From Kangiella geojedonensis (GTDB lineage Bacteria; Pseudomonadota; Gammaproteobacteria; Enterobacterales; Kangiellaceae), in contig NZ_CP010975.1 of the NCBI RefSeq assembly GCF_000981765.1, forward strand, positions 186,001-250,000: a DNA stretch of 64,000 nucleotides, in the 5' to 3' direction. The notes under the pieces were generated by a model. The model was not told the DNA's origin. It did not search any database and was given only the letters and a program-made list of their open reading frames with translations. This document shows, in pieces, positions 35,477 through 45,672 of the stretch. The translations under genes and the position numbers were made by a program. The number at the start of each line of letters is the position of its first letter. The stretch's first letter is position 1.

Positions 35477-37417
35477 TTGAGCGATTTAGTAAAAAACATA
35501 CTATTTTGGGTTATAGCGGCGGTTATTCTCTTCGTTGTTATTGATGCCATTCAAGAGAAGCAGCTTGACGATAGTAAAATTCCTTTTTCTGAATTTGTTG
35601 AGAAAATTGAGGCAAAGGAAGTTGATGATGTCGTCATTAACCCTAACGATATCGTAGTGTCTGGTCGAGAAACTGGTTCGAACCGTAATATTAGAGCGGA
35701 AATTCCAGATGGCGGGCATGGAAAACTCAACGAAATTCTGCTCGAAAACAAAGTCCAATATTCAGGCAAAAAGCGTGAAGGTGGTGGCTTTGGTACTTTC
35801 TTACTAAGCTTTGGCCCGATTCTGCTGTTGATAGCTGTATGGATATATTTCATGCGCCAAATGCAAGGCGGCGGTAAAGGTGGCGGTGCTTTATCATTTG
35901 GTAAAAGCAAAGCTCGTATGTTGAGTGAAGACCAGGTCAAAACGACTTTTGCGGATGTTGCGGGCGTAGAGGAAGCGAAGGAAGAAGTAGGCGAGTTGGT
36001 CGACTTCTTGCGCGACCCACGCAAATTCCAGCGCTTGGGTGGAAAGATCCCACGCGGTGTTTTGATGGTGGGGCCACCAGGTACCGGTAAAACATTGCTA
36101 GCACGTGCGATTGCAGGCGAGGCAAAAGTTCCTTTCTTTACGATTTCAGGTTCTGACTTCGTCGAAATGTTTGTGGGTGTTGGTGCGTCACGTGTGCGTG
36201 ATATGTTTGAGCAAGCCAAAAAGCATGCTCCATGCATTATTTTCATTGATGAGATTGATGCGGTAGGTCGCCATCGTGGTGCTGGTCTAGGCGGTGGTCA
36301 TGATGAGCGCGAGCAAACTTTGAACCAACTATTGGTTGAAATGGATGGTTTTGAAGGCGGTGAAGGCGTGATCGTCATTGCTGCAACAAACCGTCCTGAC
36401 GTTCTTGACCCTGCACTATTACGTCCTGGCCGTTTTGACCGTCAGGTCATCGTTGGCTTGCCAGACATTAAAGGTCGGGAACAAATCATTAAGGTTCATA
36501 TGCGTAAGATCCCAGTGGGTGACGACGTTGAACCAAGTTTAATTGCTCGTGGTACACCTGGTTTTTCAGGTGCAGATTTAGCGAACTTAGTTAACGAAGC
36601 TGCATTATTCGCTGCGCGTGATAATTTACGTACAGTTGGCATGGAGCAGTTCGAGAAAGCAAAAGACAAAATTTTGATGGGTGCTGAACGTCGCTCAATG
36701 GTGATGACTGAGGAAGAAAAACTAAACACGGCGTACCACGAAGCGGGTCATGCAATTGTTGGTCTTCGTGTTCCTAGTCATGATCCTGTGTATAAGGTGA
36801 GCATTATTCCACGCGGTCGAGCGCTGGGTGTGACCATGTATTTGCCAGAGCAGGACAAATACTCCCTATCGAAAGAGGCGTTGGAAAGCCAGTTGTCTTC
36901 ATTATTCGGTGGGCGTATTGCTGAAGAACTCCTCAATGGTGCTGATAAAGTAACTACTGGTGCTTCGAATGATATCGAGCGAGCGACTGATATTGCACGA
37001 AACATGGTGACTAAGTGGGGCTTATCTGAAAAGTTAGGGCCTATGTCTTATGCCGAAGATGAAGATGAGGTGTTTCTAGGGCGTTCGGTAACGCAACACA
37101 AGAATATTTCGGATGAGACGGCGCGTATGATCGATTCAGAAATTCGCGATATTATTGAGCGTAATTACGAGCGTGCGAAAACAATCTTAAATGAAGACAT
37201 GGATAAGTTACATGCCATGGCAAAAGCGTTGATGAAGTATGAAACGATTGATGCTAAACAGATTGATGACATTATGAAAGGCGAAGAACCTCAGCCACCG
37301 GCAGACTGGTCTGAAAAAACTAGCGCTGATGATGCTAGCGATGGAGGCAGTGCAAACAAGCAAGCTCCTTCGCAGGAGCCTGAGGATAATCCTTCTCAGC
37401 GTCAGTCAGACGATTAA
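35477..37417 (+). CDS. ftsH: ATP-dependent zinc metalloprotease FtsH
   Basis: A 646-residue membrane protease that removes misfolded membrane proteins and regulators such as sigma-32 and LpxC. Two helices (about 5-23 and 106-126) flank a periplasmic domain; AAA module with Walker A GPPGTGKT at 199-206 and Walker [12 protein letters not shown]; zinc site HEAGH at 421-425. The start is TTG after GAGG; it gives the usual short N-terminus. The C-terminal tail (after about 610) is polar and disordered. Confidence 0.97.
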   Translation: MSDLVKNILFWVIAAVILFVVIDAIQEKQLDDSKIPFSEFVEKIEAKEVDDVVINPNDIVVSGRETGSNRNIRAEIPDGGHGKLNEILLENKVQYSGKKREGGGFGTFLLSFGPILLLIAVWIYFMRQMQGGGKGGGALSFGKSKARMLSEDQVKTTFADVAGVEEAKEEVGELVDFLRDPRKFQRLGGKIPRGVLMVGPPGTGKTLLARAIAGEAKVPFFTISGSDFVEMFVGVGASRVRDMFEQAKKHAPCIIFIDEIDAVGRHRGAGLGGGHDEREQTLNQLLVEMDGFEGGEGVIVIAATNRPDVLDPALLRPGRFDRQVIVGLPDIKGREQIIKVHMRKIPVGDDVEPSLIARGTPGFSGADLANLVNEAALFAARDNLRTVGMEQFEKAKDKILMGAERRSMVMTEEEKLNTAYHEAGHAIVGLRVPSHDPVYKVSIIPRGRALGVTMYLPEQDKYSLSKEALESQLSSLFGGRIAEELLNGADKVTTGASNDIERATDIARNMVTKWGLSEKLGPMSYAEDEDEVFLGRSVTQHKNISDETARMIDSEIRDIIERNYERAKTILNEDMDKLHAMAKALMKYETIDAKQIDDIMKGEEPQPPADWSEKTSADDASDGGSANKQAPSQEPEDNPSQRQSDD

Positions 37418-37422
37418 GAAAC

Positions 37423-37445
37423 AGGGTCCTGCGGGGCCCTTTTTT
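37423..37445 (+). terminator. Intrinsic terminator of ftsH
   Basis: AGGGTCC (37423-37429) pairs with GGGCCCT (37434-37440) with one G-T pair, followed by TTTTT. folP starts 28 bases later, so read-through probably supplies folP. Confidence 0.75.
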
Positions 37446-37473
37446 GATACTGGTTTTAGGAAATTGAGGTTGC

Positions 37474-38289
37474 ATGTCTAAATTAGAATCGTTACTGAAT
37501 CGCCCGCGCCCTTTGGTGATGGGGATCTTAAATACTACCCCGGATTCGTTCTCAGATGGTGGACGTTACATTCATCAAGAAGATGCCGAGAAGCGAATTA
37601 AAGAGATGCTAAGCGCCGGGGCGGATATTATTGATATCGGTGGTGAGTCAACGCGGCCAGGTGCCGCTGAGGTCTCGTTAGAGGATGAGTTAAAGCGAGT
37701 AATACCTCTGATTAAAGTGGCCAAAGCGCTTGGTGCGATAGTTTCTGTTGATACAAGCAAAGCTGAAGTGATGTCACGAGCTTTAGAGCATAATGTTGAC
37801 CTCATCAATGATGTTCGAGCGTTGCAAGAAAAAGGGGCGCTAGAGGCTGTTACAGGAAGCGGTGCTTACCTTTGCCTGATGCACATGAAAGGACAGCCAC
37901 GGACTATGCAACAGAACCCACAATATGACGATGTTGTGGCTGAAGTTCAGGATATGTTAAGAAAACGGATTGCAGAATGCGAAAAACATGGAATCGATAG
38001 AAAGAAAATTATCGTTGATCCGGGTTTTGGCTTTGGCAAAAGTTTGAAGCATAATACAGAGTTAATGGGCCGGTTGGAGCTGTTACAAGGTTTAGGCTGC
38101 CCAGTTCTGGTCGGTGTTTCTAGAAAAACCATGATAGGCCAGATTCTAGATCAAGAGATTCCTGAGAGGTTGGTCGGTAGTGTTGTTGCCGCAACCTATG
38201 CAGCGTTAAAGGGAGCAAAAATTTTACGCGTACACGATGTAAAAGAAACCGTGCAAGCGATGAAAGTTATTAGTGCGTTTAAGAATTAA
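37474..38289 (+). CDS. folP: Dihydropteroate synthase
   Basis: A 271-residue folate enzyme, the target of sulfonamides. Motifs: VMGILNTTPDSFSDGGRY near the N-terminus, DIIDIGGESTRPGA, SVDTSKAEV, IVDPGFGFGKSLKHN, and the C-terminal RVHDVKETVQAM. Length is normal. It precedes glmM by 24 bases, the conserved folP-glmM pair. Confidence 0.96.
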   Translation: MSKLESLLNRPRPLVMGILNTTPDSFSDGGRYIHQEDAEKRIKEMLSAGADIIDIGGESTRPGAAEVSLEDELKRVIPLIKVAKALGAIVSVDTSKAEVMSRALEHNVDLINDVRALQEKGALEAVTGSGAYLCLMHMKGQPRTMQQNPQYDDVVAEVQDMLRKRIAECEKHGIDRKKIIVDPGFGFGKSLKHNTELMGRLELLQGLGCPVLVGVSRKTMIGQILDQEIPERLVGSVVAATYAALKGAKILRVHDVKETVQAMKVISAFKN

Positions 38290-38313
38290 CATGACATAAA
38301 AATAGGACGAAGC

Positions 38314-39645
38314 GTGAGTAAAAGAAAATATTTTGGCACTGACGGTATACGAGGTACTGTTGGACAATTCCCCATCACACCAGAGTTTGTATTAAAGCTA
38401 GGCTGGGCCTTAGGCCAAGCTTTAGGGAATAAAGGAAGCGTAGTTATAGGGAAAGATACGCGTATCTCCGGTTATATGTTTGAGTCAGTGCTTGAGGCTG
38501 GCCTAACGGCTGCTGGTGTTAACAGTTTGTTAGTAGGGCCGATGCCGACTCCTGCAATTGCTTACCTAACACGAACCTTTAGAGCCGATGCCGGTATAGT
38601 GATCAGTGCTTCACATAACCCTTATCATGATAATGGTATTAAATTTTTCTCTGCGGATGGTACTAAATTTCCGGATGACGTTGAGTTGGAAATTGAGGCA
38701 CTAATGGAGCAAGAGATGACCACGCTAGCCAGCGACAAGTTAGGTAAGGCGTTTCGTATTGAAGATGCCACTGCTAGGTATATTGAATTCTGTAAAGCCA
38801 GCTTTCCCAATAATTTATCATTAAAAGGACAGAAACTGGTGGTAGATTGTGCACATGGAGCGACTTACCACATAGCACCCCATGTTTTTAAGGAACTGGG
38901 TGCTGAAGTAATCGTTATTGGTAATACACCTGATGGTTTAAATATCAATTTAGACTGCGGTGCTACGGCAACAAATGCATTGTCAAAAGCAGTGGTGGAA
39001 CACAAAGCTGACTTGGGAATTGCCTTCGATGGCGACGGTGACCGAGTTATGATGGTTGATAGCGATGGCAGTCTGATTAATGGTGACCAACTGATTTGGC
39101 TTTTAGCTAAGCACCTCAATAATAAAGGTGAGCTACAAGGTGGTGTTGCTGGAACCTTGATGACTAATATGGCTGTAGAAGTCGATTTAAAGAAAGAAAA
39201 AATCGAATTTGAACGCACAAAAGTGGGCGACAGGTATGTGATGCAATCACTCAAACAAAATAACTGGAAACTTGGCGGAGAATCGTCTGGCCATGTAATT
39301 TGTTTGGACTACAACTCTACGGGCGATGGTATTGTTGCTGCGTTGCAAGTACTCAATGCTTTGAAAGAAACTGAGCAAACGCTAAAGAGTTTTTCAAATT
39401 TGCATCCATTGTTTCCACAAGAGTTGATCAACGTCCGTGTAGATGATGCTGATTCAATCTTAGAAAAGCAAGAGTTGAAAACATTGGTTTCAGATGTTGA
39501 GCAACAACTAGGGGATTCCGGTCGAGTATTGATTCGCAAGTCTGGGACCGAGCCTCTGATACGCGTTATGGTCGAAGCGAAAGACGAAACTATGACAAAA
39601 AACTATGCAAATATGATTGCAAGTAAAGTTCAAGAGTTAGTGTAG
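38314..39645 (+). CDS. glmM: Phosphoglucosamine mutase
   Basis: A 443-residue mutase converting glucosamine-6-phosphate to glucosamine-1-phosphate for peptidoglycan and [16 protein letters not shown] at the N-terminus, the phosphoserine loop [19 protein letters not shown], metal loop [13 protein letters not shown], sugar-binding GGESSGHV and phosphate-binding [18 protein letters not shown] start after AGGACG. In many relatives secG or tpiA-secG follows; here an outer-membrane protein gene follows instead. Confidence 0.97.
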   Translation: MSKRKYFGTDGIRGTVGQFPITPEFVLKLGWALGQALGNKGSVVIGKDTRISGYMFESVLEAGLTAAGVNSLLVGPMPTPAIAYLTRTFRADAGIVISASHNPYHDNGIKFFSADGTKFPDDVELEIEALMEQEMTTLASDKLGKAFRIEDATARYIEFCKASFPNNLSLKGQKLVVDCAHGATYHIAPHVFKELGAEVIVIGNTPDGLNINLDCGATATNALSKAVVEHKADLGIAFDGDGDRVMMVDSDGSLINGDQLIWLLAKHLNNKGELQGGVAGTLMTNMAVEVDLKKEKIEFERTKVGDRYVMQSLKQNNWKLGGESSGHVICLDYNSTGDGIVAALQVLNALKETEQTLKSFSNLHPLFPQELINVRVDDADSILEKQELKTLVSDVEQQLGDSGRVLIRKSGTEPLIRVMVEAKDETMTKNYANMIASKVQELV

Positions 39646-39678
39646 AAAATTGTAAAATTGTACAAAGTTGAGTATATT

Positions 39679-39709
39679 TTGCAGTGTAAGTTATTGTTTC
39701 ATGTATAAT
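39679..39709 (+). promoter_or_regulatory. Probable promoter of the ompA-type gene
   Basis: A perfect TATAAT (39704-39709), preceded by TG, and a TTGCAG (39679) 19 bases upstream, in an AT-rich region 45 bases before the start. The spacing is long, so the -35 is uncertain. Confidence 0.5.
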
Positions 39710-39753
39710 GGCTTTACTCTTTAAACACAGGAAAAAAGGAAGAGGGCAAAATT

Positions 39754-40884
39754 ATGAAAAAGAAACTAATCGCAGCAGCATGTATGTTGGCTTTAGGCTC
39801 AACAGCATTTGCAGACGAAGGTGAAGTGAAAGATCGTTACGGTTTTTATGCTTATGCTGGTATGCATAACTTAGAACTAGATTCTTCGCGATTGACAAAT
39901 GACCGACTTGGCGGGAACTTTGGTTTAGGTTGGGCTTTTAATAAGAACTGGCAAATCGAAGGACAGTATGCTTACACAGATGATGCCTTTAACAGAGCTT
40001 CTGGTAATCGTACGGACATTATTACGTATAGCTTAGACGTTTTATATAACGATACTAGCTGGTTGGGTAGCGCAGCTACACATCCTTTCTTGAAAGTCGG
40101 TTATGGTCAACATGACGACAAATATGGTGTATATCATCCAGACTTTGAAGACGAGTTCTATAAAGTCGGTTTAGGTATTCAGCACTTTGCAAACGACGAC
40201 GTTTTCATGCGCTTAGGTTATGACTTCATGGATTCGGGCGAGCGTGGCGATGACAAAATGCTATATTTTAATGTTGGTTTATTCTTTGGTGATACCGTTC
40301 GTTCAGGTGCTGCACCAAAAGTAGAGCCAAAGAAAGAAGCTAAAGACTCAGATGGCGATGGTGTTTTAGATGCTAACGATCGTTGTCCAGGTACTCCAGC
40401 TGGCGCAGCAGTTGATGCTTATGGTTGTGCTCTTGATAGTGATGGCGACGGTGTTGCTGACTATAAAGATGCATGTCCTGGTACTGAAGCTGGTGCAAAA
40501 GTTGACGAGAAAGGCTGTAAGATTGAGCCTAAAGAAGAAGTTGTTGTTGATATGCGTTTGAACTTTGACGTTGACAAGTACCAAATCAAACCAGAAATGG
40601 TTTCTGAAATTGCGAAAGTTGCTGAGTTCTTACGTCAATACCCAAGCGTAAATGCGCAGATTCAAGGTCACACGGATAGCACTGGTTCTAACCAGTACAA
40701 CCAAGGCCTATCTGAGCGTCGTGCTAATGCGGTAAAAGACTACTTGATCAACAACTTTGGTATCAGTGAGTCTCGTTTAAGTTCTGTGGGTTATGGTGAA
40801 GAGCGTCCAATCGCTGACAACTCGACTTCTGAAGGTCGTGCACTTAACCGTCGTGCAGAAGCTCACGCTGAAACGATGAAGTAA
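39754..40884 (+). CDS. OmpA-family outer membrane protein with thrombospondin type 3 repeats
   Basis: A 376-residue porin-like protein. Signal peptide cut after AFA (about residue 20); an eight-stranded OmpA-type barrel (about 25-188) ending in FNVGLFFGD; two calcium-binding type 3 repeats (DSDGDGVLDANDRCPGTPAG and DSDGDGVADYKDACPGTEAG, about 203-262); and a C-terminal OmpA peptidoglycan-binding domain (LNFDVDKYQIKPE, QGHTDSTGSNQYNQGLSERR, GYGEERPIADN). It links outer membrane to the cell wall. A strong promoter and terminator indicate high single-gene expression. Confidence 0.95.
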   Translation: MKKKLIAAACMLALGSTAFADEGEVKDRYGFYAYAGMHNLELDSSRLTNDRLGGNFGLGWAFNKNWQIEGQYAYTDDAFNRASGNRTDIITYSLDVLYNDTSWLGSAATHPFLKVGYGQHDDKYGVYHPDFEDEFYKVGLGIQHFANDDVFMRLGYDFMDSGERGDDKMLYFNVGLFFGDTVRSGAAPKVEPKKEAKDSDGDGVLDANDRCPGTPAGAAVDAYGCALDSDGDGVADYKDACPGTEAGAKVDEKGCKIEPKEEVVVDMRLNFDVDKYQIKPEMVSEIAKVAEFLRQYPSVNAQIQGHTDSTGSNQYNQGLSERRANAVKDYLINNFGISESRLSSVGYGEERPIADNSTSEGRALNRRAEAHAETMK

Positions 40885-40910
40885 TAATAATTATTTTTAA
40901 TTATTATGTG

Positions 40911-40944
40911 ACAAAGCCCGGCTCTTGCCGGGCTTTGTTTTTTT
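40911..40944 (+). terminator. Strong intrinsic terminator of the ompA-type gene
   Basis: ACAAAGCCCGGC (40911-40922) pairs exactly with GCCGGGCTTTGT (40927-40938), 4-base loop, then a T-run. Confidence 0.96.
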
Positions 40945-41010
40945 AGGCAAATAAGCTACTATCAAAGAAAGCTAAAAATAAAATGCCACTAAATAACAGG
41001 AGTGTTGCCA

Positions 41011-41406
41011 ATGCTAAAATCAGTCACTGTGCGGGACTATATGACTTCGGCCATGATTACTTTAAAGCCTGAAACCGATGTGGTTGAGGCCGCTCAAACT
41101 ATGATGGAATATCGTCTAACAGGCGCTCCGGTACTTGATGACCACAATCGCTTAGTGGGTTTTCTCTCGGAGAAGGACTGCTTGCACACGGTATTGAGTG
41201 CTATATATCATGGAGACTTGGGCGATAGGGTCATGGATCGAATGAGTAAGGACGTTAGAACAGTTCATCCTGATGATAGTATTGCTGATGTAGCCGAAAA
41301 ATACTTACAGGATAACTGTCGCATGTACCCCGTGGTCGAAAAAAGCCAGTTAGTAGGGATGATTTCTAGACAAAGTATACTTAAGGCCTTTCAACACTTC
41401 TCTTAG
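41011..41406 (+). CDS. CBS-domain pair protein
   Basis: A 131-residue protein made of two CBS motifs (about 5-58, VRDYMTSAMITLKPETDVVE...RLVGFLSEKD; and 70-128, VMDRMSKDVRTVHPDDSIAD...QLVGMISRQSILKAF). Such modules bind adenine nucleotides and regulate partners. I choose ATG 41011 because AGGAG lies 9 bases before it; the GTG at 41002 overlaps the ribosome site. Stand-alone; partner unknown. Confidence 0.88.
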   Translation: MLKSVTVRDYMTSAMITLKPETDVVEAAQTMMEYRLTGAPVLDDHNRLVGFLSEKDCLHTVLSAIYHGDLGDRVMDRMSKDVRTVHPDDSIADVAEKYLQDNCRMYPVVEKSQLVGMISRQSILKAFQHFS

Positions 41407-41454
41407 AGTGCTAGAGAAGCGGTAATGCATAAACTGCGTAAAAAAGAATCGTGA

Positions 41455-41478
41455 GAAGAGTAGCTAGAACTACTCTTC
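41455..41478 (-). terminator. Hairpin at the nqrM stop codon
   Basis: GAAGAGTAG (41455-41463) pairs exactly with CTACTCTTC (41470-41478), overlapping the nqrM stop. On the minus strand a T-run follows only after nine bases, so termination is plausible but not ideal. Confidence 0.55.
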
Positions 41479-41691
41479 GATGATACTAACATCCAACCTG
41501 TGCTCATTATTTCTTAAGCGAGCACGTTTTTTGGCACAAGGCTTGTCACAGTCGCAAGCTTTCTCAATACCAAGAGCATCCAAACCGCCACAGCTTCCGC
41601 TGATACGTTTTTGCTGGAAAATATAGCCAATCGCCATAATGATAATGACTGCTATAAATAATGCAAAAGCTAATAAAAATGTGCTGTTCAT
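41470..41691 (-). CDS. nqrM: Na+-NQR maturation factor NqrM
   Basis: A 73-residue protein with one membrane helix (about 5-24) and four cysteines at 34, 46, 48 and 52 in the pattern SCGG...C-x-C-x3-C, which identifies the NqrM family. NqrM is needed to deliver iron for the cysteine-bound iron centre between NqrD and NqrE. It lies downstream of apbE in the nqr region, separated by about 390 bases, which is the usual apbE-nqrM association. Confidence 0.92.
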   Translation of the reverse strand: MNSTFLLAFALFIAVIIIMAIGYIFQQKRISGSCGGLDALGIEKACDCDKPCAKKRARLRNNEHRLDVSIIEE

Positions 41692-42041
41692 CGTGTTGGA
41701 TTTACTCTATTAAAACTGATTTTATGGCCCTTATTTTATCACAGGTATCTACTGTGTTAACAGGCTATAAATCAACCAAAGCTTTCCTCAAAACGGCAAA
41801 ATTTAACTAATTTCTATAAATTCTCATGTAAATCAATTGCTTGTAATGATTTGGTTGGAGCGTGTGTGACTTGCTGTTTTAGTAATGTATTACCTTAATG
41901 AAGTATGTTTCGATAAAGGGATGATTAGGGGGTATGATTCTTCAGGCAATGCTAATCAGTTGCACTCTATCACTGCAAATAATAGTAGTGAACTTCAAGT
42001 GTGAAAGTTATGTAATTTGTTATATACAGGTGCCTATCTAT
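41692..42041. other. Intergenic gap between nqrM and apbE
   Basis: About 350 AT-rich bases upstream of nqrM. It must carry the nqrM promoter on the minus strand if the terminator at 42042-42065 works. I see no convincing gene: the only start-to-stop frame with a ribosome-like site (41921 on the plus strand, 27 codons) has no recognisable features. Confidence 0.5.
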
Positions 42042-42065
42042 AAAAAAGCCTACGACTATAAGGCT
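42042..42065 (-). terminator. Probable terminator of apbE
   Basis: On the minus strand AGCCT (42065-42061) pairs with AGGCT (42051-42047), followed by six T. The stem is short (5 pairs). Confidence 0.6.
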
Positions 42066-42079
42066 GGGTTATGGCCTAT

Positions 42080-43084
42080 CTAATTGTCTAAAGTGACCTG
42101 TTGAAACTCTTTTGTTTGTTGGGTCGACAGCTCACTACCATCCTGGCTGATAAGAAAAACAGCAAGTTGATGAGTCTTAGCAAAGGATAGGGCGGCTTCC
42201 GCTCCCATGACGGTTAAAGCCGTAGCATAAGCATCAGCATACATATTCTGTGGGTGTATCACAGAGACTGAGGTGAGGTTATGAGTGACTGGATAACCGG
42301 TGTTAGGGTCAATGGTATGAGAAAACCGTTGACCATCGATCTCAAAGTAATTACGGTAGTCCCCAGACGTGGCTATTGAGCTATCTTTAAGGCCTACCAC
42401 GAGCATTTTTTGCTGACTAATACTAACAGGCTTTTCTACAGCAACTCGCCACACAGAACCGCTAGGATTCTTTCCTTTGGTTTTAGTTTCGCCACCAATT
42501 TCAACCAGGTAATCTTCGACACCATGTTGCTCGACGATATTGGCCACTCGGTCAACGCCATACCCCTTAGCAATAGCAGAAAGATTGATTGTAATGCCGG
42601 GGTGCTCCTTTTGGATGCACTGATTATGGATATCGTAGGTTAATTTGTCAGTACCGACTTCAGTCATGAGTTGTGATACTTCCTCAGGGCTTGGCACCTT
42701 CTCTTCATATTCTTCAGCGTTGAAACCCCAGCGAGAAATTAATGGCCCTAGGGTGATATCAAAAGCACCACGGGTTTCTTCGTATATGTTTCTTGCGGCT
42801 AACAGCACTTCCCACGTTTTACTTGAAAACCTATAGCAGGAGCCGTCTTGAAGTTTATTGAAGCGGTTGATTTCACTATCGGGGATATAAGTCGACATCA
42901 GTTGATTAATATCTTTTAACTCGTCTTCAATGTCTTGGTATATCTCTTGGGGAGAAGCGTCGCCAGGCTTTACTATGACGCTATAAGTGGTGCCCATGGT
43001 ATTGCCGGTAATTTTACTATATTGAGCTTCTTCAGCACATGATAAGCAAAGGGATAGTAGTATGACTAGTGTAAACAAACGCAT
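42080..43084 (-). CDS. apbE: FAD:protein FMN transferase ApbE
   Basis: A 334-residue flavin transferase that attaches FMN through a phosphoester to threonines of NqrB and NqrC. Start ATG 43084 gives a lipoprotein signal (MRLFTLVILLSLCLSC); an upstream TTG would extend it by 9 unlikely residues. Motifs: GNTMGTTYSVIV, FDITLGPLI, LSAIAKGYGVD, LVEIGGETKTKG and GYPVTHNLTSVSVI. It is located directly downstream of nqrF, as in Vibrio. Confidence 0.95.
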   Translation of the reverse strand: MRLFTLVILLSLCLSCAEEAQYSKITGNTMGTTYSVIVKPGDASPQEIYQDIEDELKDINQLMSTYIPDSEINRFNKLQDGSCYRFSSKTWEVLLAARNIYEETRGAFDITLGPLISRWGFNAEEYEEKVPSPEEVSQLMTEVGTDKLTYDIHNQCIQKEHPGITINLSAIAKGYGVDRVANIVEQHGVEDYLVEIGGETKTKGKNPSGSVWRVAVEKPVSISQQKMLVVGLKDSSIATSGDYRNYFEIDGQRFSHTIDPNTGYPVTHNLTSVSVIHPQNMYADAYATALTVMGAEAALSFAKTHQLAVFLISQDGSELSTQQTKEFQQVTLDN

Positions 43085-43134
43085 AAAGACGAACCTATAA
43101 TATTGGACCAAGCAACTAATAAAAATTGGGATAC

Positions 43135-43160
43135 AAAAAAGGCGACCCTTAAGGTCGCCT
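43135..43160 (-). terminator. Terminator of the nqr operon
   Basis: On the minus strand AGGCGACC pairs exactly with GGTCGCCT (43160-43153 with 43147-43140), loop of five, followed by six T. It separates nqrF from apbE. Confidence 0.92.
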
Positions 43161-43182
43161 ATTTTAGAAGAGTTAGCTTTGA

Positions 43183-44409
43183 TTAGCCACCAAAGTCATC
43201 GAGAAGGATGTTCTCGGGTTCAACGCCAAGATCTTCAAGCATCTTAATACAAGCTGCGTTCATCATCGGAGGTCCACACATGTAGAACTCACAATCTTCC
43301 GGAGCAGGGTGGTCTTTCAGGTAGTTTTCATACAATACGTTATGAATAAAACCTGTATAACCTTCCCAATTATCTTCTGGAAGCGGATCTGATAAAGCAA
43401 CGTGCCAATCAAAGTTGTCATTTTCACGAGCAAGCATGTCGAAATCTTCTTCATAGAACATTTCTCGCTTGCTTCGAGCGCCATACCAGAATGTCATTTT
43501 ACGGTCAGTTTTGATACGACGTAGTTGGTCAAAGATGTGAGAGCGCATTGGAGCCATGCCAGCACCACCACCGATGAAGACCATTTCTGCGTTAGTGTCT
43601 TTAGCGTAGAACTCACCGTAAGGACCAGAAATAGTGACTTTATCACCTTCTTTAAGGTTCCAGATATACGACGACATTTTACCAGCAGGAAGTGACATAT
43701 CACGCGGTGGCGGCGTAGCGATACGCACGTTCAACATAATAATGCCTTCTTCTTCTGGGTAGTTTGCCATTGAGTAAGCGCGAATCACTTCCTCTTTTGA
43801 CTCAGCTTCTACGTCAAACAGCTTAAATTGCTCCCAGTCAGGACGATACTCTTCTGGAATATCAAACTCACTGTACTTCAGTTTGTATGGAGGACACTCG
43901 ATTTGAATGTAACCACCGGCACGAAATGGCACGCTTTCACCATCAGGGATACGTAAAACAAGTTCTTTAATAAACGTTGCTTTGTTATCGTTAGAAATAA
44001 CTTCGCAGTCCCACTTTTTAGTACCAAATACTTCTTCCGGCACTTCAATTTTCATGTCTTGTTTTACAGCAACCTGACATGATAAACGATAGCCTTCAGC
44101 CGCTTCACGTTTAGTGATGTGGCCTTCTTCAGTTGGAAGAATAGAGCCACCACCATCGGTCACTTTACAGATACACTGACCACAAGTACCACCACCACCA
44201 CAGGCTGATGATACGAAGATACCGTTATTGGCTAGTGCTCCTAAAAGCTTACCGCCAGCTTCAGTGGTAATTGACTTATCAGCGTCATCGTTGATGTTAA
44301 TTGTAACGTCACCAGTAGCTACTAGTTGCTTGCGAGCAAATAGAATAATCATCACAAGCGCAAGAATCACTACGGTAAATAAGGCAACGCCTAGAATAAT
44401 CTCAGTCAT
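43183..44409 (-). CDS. nqrF: Na+-translocating NADH:quinone reductase subunit F
   Basis: A 408-residue entry subunit that oxidises NADH. One N-terminal helix (about 4-25); a 2Fe-2S ferredoxin domain with the cysteine cluster [17 protein letters not shown] and a fourth Cys in RLSCQV; an FAD domain ([13 protein letters not shown]) and an NADH domain ([15 protein letters not shown] ... [14 protein letters not shown]). Last gene of nqrABCDEF; the operon order and length are standard. Confidence 0.98.
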   Translation of the reverse strand: MTEIILGVALFTVVILALVMIILFARKQLVATGDVTININDDADKSITTEAGGKLLGALANNGIFVSSACGGGGTCGQCICKVTDGGGSILPTEEGHITKREAAEGYRLSCQVAVKQDMKIEVPEEVFGTKKWDCEVISNDNKATFIKELVLRIPDGESVPFRAGGYIQIECPPYKLKYSEFDIPEEYRPDWEQFKLFDVEAESKEEVIRAYSMANYPEEEGIIMLNVRIATPPPRDMSLPAGKMSSYIWNLKEGDKVTISGPYGEFYAKDTNAEMVFIGGGAGMAPMRSHIFDQLRRIKTDRKMTFWYGARSKREMFYEEDFDMLARENDNFDWHVALSDPLPEDNWEGYTGFIHNVLYENYLKDHPAPEDCEFYMCGPPMMNAACIKMLEDLGVEPENILLDDFGG

Positions 44410-44427
44410 TAGTTGTTTCCTTATAAA

Positions 44428-45036
44428 TTACAATTTGATACCAGAGAACGACATGAAACCGATAGCCATCAGTCCGACTGTGATGAAGGTAATACCTAAA
44501 CCACGAAGACCATCAGGAACGTCGGAATACTTCATTTTCTCACGAATACCAGCCAATGCAGCGATTGCTAGCGCCCAACCAAAACCTGAACCTAGGCCAA
44601 AGACCACCGACTCAGGGAAGTTGTAATCACGCTCTACCATGAATAGCGAGCCACCCATGATGGCGCAGTTAACGGTAATCAGTGGCAAGAAAATACCCAG
44701 TGATTGATACAAAGCAGGGAAGAACTTATCGAGAGTCATCTCTAATATTTGTACCAAGGCAGCAATAACACCGATATAGACAATCAAGCCTAAGAAGCTT
44801 AGGTCGGCTTCTGGGAAACCTGCCCATGCCAAAGCACCGTCTGCTAATAAATAGTGAACTAACAAATTGTTCACTGGAACGGTAATGGTTTGTACGATGA
44901 TAACCGCAATACCCAGACCAATCGATGTTTGAACTTTCTTGGATACCGCTAAGAAAGTACACATTCCCAGAAGGAATGCTAATGCCATGTTTTCGACGAA
45001 AACAGAGCGAATAAATAATGATAAATAATGTTCCAT
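44428..45036 (-). CDS. nqrE: Na+-NQR subunit E
   Basis: A 202-residue membrane subunit with six helices. Together with NqrD it holds an iron centre; the cysteines in [15 protein letters not shown] and [13 protein letters not shown] fit the conserved ligands. One-base overlap with nqrD. Confidence 0.97.
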   Translation of the reverse strand: MEHYLSLFIRSVFVENMALAFLLGMCTFLAVSKKVQTSIGLGIAVIIVQTITVPVNNLLVHYLLADGALAWAGFPEADLSFLGLIVYIGVIAALVQILEMTLDKFFPALYQSLGIFLPLITVNCAIMGGSLFMVERDYNFPESVVFGLGSGFGWALAIAALAGIREKMKYSDVPDGLRGLGITFITVGLMAIGFMSFSGIKL

Positions 45037-45671
45037 TATTCTTTATCCTCCACTTGGTCTTTTTTCCAAGCACGTAATGCCCAGATTAGGAAACCAATAA
45101 TAAAGAATGAACTTGCTGGAAGAACCAACATACCGTTTGTCTCGTACCAACCGCCATTTGCAGTAGTAGGCAAGATTGTATAGCCAAGTAGCTCACCTGA
45201 GCCGAATAGCTCACGGATAATACCGACGACAATCAACAGAACCGAGTAACCCAGACCGTTACCTAAACCGTCAAGGAAGCTCATAAAAGGTCCATTCTTC
45301 ATGGCATAAGCTTCGGCACGACCCATCACGATACAGTTGGTAATGATAAGGCCGACGAAAACCGAAAGTTGCTTAGAAACTTCATAAGCATAAGCCTTCA
45401 GAACTTGGTCAACCAAGATTACCAACGACGCAATAATGGTCATTTGTACAATAATACGGATGCTAGAAGGAATCTGCTTACGAATCATACTGATCAGCAT
45501 GTTCGATAGCGCAACAACCGTGGTAAGAGCTAAGCTCATCACCAAAGCTGTTTCCAGCTTACTGGTAACCGCAAGTGCTGAACAGATACCCAGTACCTGT
45601 AGAGCAATCGGGTTATTATTGAAAATCGGTGAAAATAAGACCGATTTGGCTTCTTGTTTATCAAATGCCAT
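45036..45671 (-). CDS. nqrD: Na+-NQR subunit D
   Basis: A 211-residue six-helix membrane subunit, homologous to NqrE. Conserved cysteines in [15 protein letters not shown] and [16 protein letters not shown]. It ends one base into nqrE and begins 2 bases after nqrC, so the genes are co-translated as a block. Confidence 0.97.
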   Translation of the reverse strand: MAFDKQEAKSVLFSPIFNNNPIALQVLGICSALAVTSKLETALVMSLALTTVVALSNMLISMIRKQIPSSIRIIVQMTIIASLVILVDQVLKAYAYEVSKQLSVFVGLIITNCIVMGRAEAYAMKNGPFMSFLDGLGNGLGYSVLLIVVGIIRELFGSGELLGYTILPTTANGGWYETNGMLVLPASSFFIIGFLIWALRAWKKDQVEDKE

Positions 45672-45672
45672 C

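Noticed and set aside
35551-36246. Long open frame of 231 codons on the minus strand
   Set aside because: It lies entirely antisense to ftsH, has Ser/Pro-rich shadow composition and no ribosome site; the plus-strand FtsH is certain.
41921-42004. 27-codon frame between nqrM and apbE
   Set aside because: Only a weak ribosome site and no conserved features; kept as intergenic.
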